From: Candidatus Altimarinota bacterium
GTDB taxonomy: Bacteria; Patescibacteriota; Gracilibacteria; Absconditabacterales; Absconditicoccaceae
NCBI GenBank assembly: GCA_015489035.1
Contig: WFMP01000215.1
Span: forward strand, 1-8,354
Direction: 5' to 3'
Length of the DNA: 8,354 bases
Shown piece by piece: positions 7,180 through 8,354 of the stretch; positions within the stretch are counted from its first letter, which is position 1; every line of letters begins with the position of its first letter. Under the pieces are notes generated by a model, which ran no database searches, was not told the origin of the DNA, and was given only the letters and a program-made list of their open reading frames with translations. Both the position numbers and the translations under genes were made by a program.

Positions 7180-7205
7180 TCACTGCAAAAGTGAAAGTTT
7201 TTTTT
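7177..7205 (+). terminator. Riboswitch-controlled intrinsic terminator
   Basis: CTTTCAC (7177-7183) pairs with GTGAAAG (7191-7197) around TGCAAAA, followed by eight T (7198-7205). It lies 24 bases before the metK ATG and shares its first three bases with the antiterminator, the arrangement of an 'off' switch. Confidence 0.8.
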
Positions 7206-7229
7206 ATTTTAATATTTTAAAACAAATTT

Positions 7230-8354
7230 ATGAAAAATTATATTACTTCGGAATCTGTAAGTTGTGGACATCCTGACAAGGTATGTGACCAAATATCTGA
7301 TGCTATTTTAGATGATTGTTTAGAACAAGACCCAGATTCAAGAGTTGCTTGTGAAACTATGGTAACTACTTGAACTGCAATAGTTTCTTGAGAAATCACT
7401 ACAAAAGCTCAAGTAAATTATACTGAAATAGTAAGAAATACTATCAAAGAAATCTGATACAATGAAGAAGAAGCTTGTTTCAATGGAGATGATATATGAG
7501 TTCATTTACTTATAAATACTCAATCTCCAGATATTGCACAATGAGTAGATACTTGATGAGCATGAGATCAATGAATAATGTATGGTTACGCAACAAATGA
7601 AACAGAAAGTTTTATGCCACTACCAATAGATTTGGCACACAAACTTACAAACAAACTTGAACAAGTAAGAAAAGAAAATATATTGCCATACTTACTTCCA
7701 GATGCAAAAAGTCAGGTAACAGTAGAATACGAAAATTGAAAACCACAAAGAGTAGATACTGTAGTAATATCTAATCAACATAGAGCTTCTGTAGATTTAG
7801 AAACTCTTAAAAAATGAATATTAGAAGAAGTTATTAAACCAGTTTTATGAGATTTACTAGATGAAAATACTATTTTACATATCAATCCAACTTGAAGATT
7901 TGTAATTTGATGACCAAAATGAGATTGTGGGCTTACAGGTAGAAAAATAATTGTAGATACTTATGGTGGAGTTGGAAGACATGGATGAGGTGCTTTTTCT
8001 GGAAAAGATCCAAGTAAAGTAGATAGGTCTTGAGCATATATTGCAAGATATTTAGCAAAAAATATAGTAGCTAGTTGAGTTTGTGATAAATGTGAAATAC
8101 AAATAAGCTATGCAATATGAGTAGTTCAACCAACTTCTATTTATGTAGATTGCTTTGGAACTGAAAAAGTAGAAATAGTAAAAATAATAAATGCAGTAAA
8201 AGAAAATTTTGATTTATCTCAAAATGGTATTATAGAAAAACTTGATCTTAAAAAACCAATATTTAAAAAAACTGCTAGTGGATGACACTTTGGTAGAAAT
8301 GATGTAAGTTGGGAAAAACTTGATAGTGTAAATATTTTTAAATCTTTAATATAA
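7230..8354 (+). CDS. metK: S-adenosylmethionine synthetase (methionine adenosyltransferase)
   Basis: MetK makes SAM from methionine and ATP as a cytoplasmic dimer or tetramer. The 374-residue frame (family about 380-400) is complete and ends with TAA on the last bases of the window. Motifs: SESVSCGHPDK (7-17), RVACET (38-43), GAGDQGIMYGYATNE (110-124, first family signature), INPTGRFVIGGPKGDCGLTG (218-237), GGGAFSGKDPSKVDRSGAY (252-270, second signature with the ATP-phosphate loop), EIQISYAIGVVQP (289-301) and HFGR (353-356). TGA codes for many invariant glycines, including four within VDTGGAGDQG, which gives the strongest local proof that UGA means Gly. Most family members have Glu where C12 stands in SCGHPDK. 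Expression is expected to fall when SAM is plentiful through the upstream riboswitch. Its product is also the substrate of the NAS-like enzyme at 2763. Confidence 0.98.

Noticed and set aside
1..8354. UGA read as tryptophan (code 4) or widespread nonsense decay
   Set aside because: TGA columns match conserved Gly, TGG is used for Trp, and essential genes are otherwise intact and of normal length.
1..8354. Mobile element or CRISPR array
   Set aside because: No transposase, integrase, terminal inverted repeats, target duplications or regularly spaced repeats are visible.

Overview
The window comes from a bacterium that reads UGA as glycine (genetic code 25), so a member of Candidatus Absconditabacteria (SR1) or Gracilibacteria. 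The evidence is direct. In MetK, PNPase, AspRS and a nicotianamine-synthase-like protein, in-frame TGA falls on invariant glycines, while tryptophan is still written TGG, which excludes the UGA=Trp code. With TGA read as Gly there are eight reading frames; with the standard code every one of them breaks up, except that the small ones are merely shortened. The DNA is very AT-rich, genes are tightly packed, and no start codon shows a clear Shine-Dalgarno sequence.

Layout. Positions 1-1734 (minus) hold aspS, whose 3' end lies outside the window. Positions 1850-2216 (plus) hold two tiny ORFs that look like the C-terminal and N-terminal halves of one ASCH (PUA-like RNA-binding) domain, in swapped order. 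After a terminator, a promoter with a perfect 16-bp palindrome just downstream precedes a three-gene plus-strand block (2344-4637): a small conserved protein of unknown function, a nicotianamine-synthase-family protein, and a ten-helix TDT/SLAC1/TehA-type membrane transporter. Converging terminators separate this block from pnp (4773-6917, minus). From 6918 to 7229 there are divergent promoters and a SAM-I-clan riboswitch with antiterminator and terminator, followed by metK (7230-8354, plus), which ends at the last base of the window.

How the parts relate. aspS, pnp and metK are housekeeping genes for translation, RNA turnover and S-adenosylmethionine (SAM) supply. The riboswitch makes metK expression respond to SAM. 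Nicotianamine-synthase-family enzymes consume SAM by transferring its aminocarboxypropyl group, so the central block is a plausible small-molecule (metal-chelator-like) synthesis and transport module, probably controlled by a repressor at the palindrome. That module and the split, order-swapped ASCH domain are the accessory and most unusual parts. Their functions here are inference.
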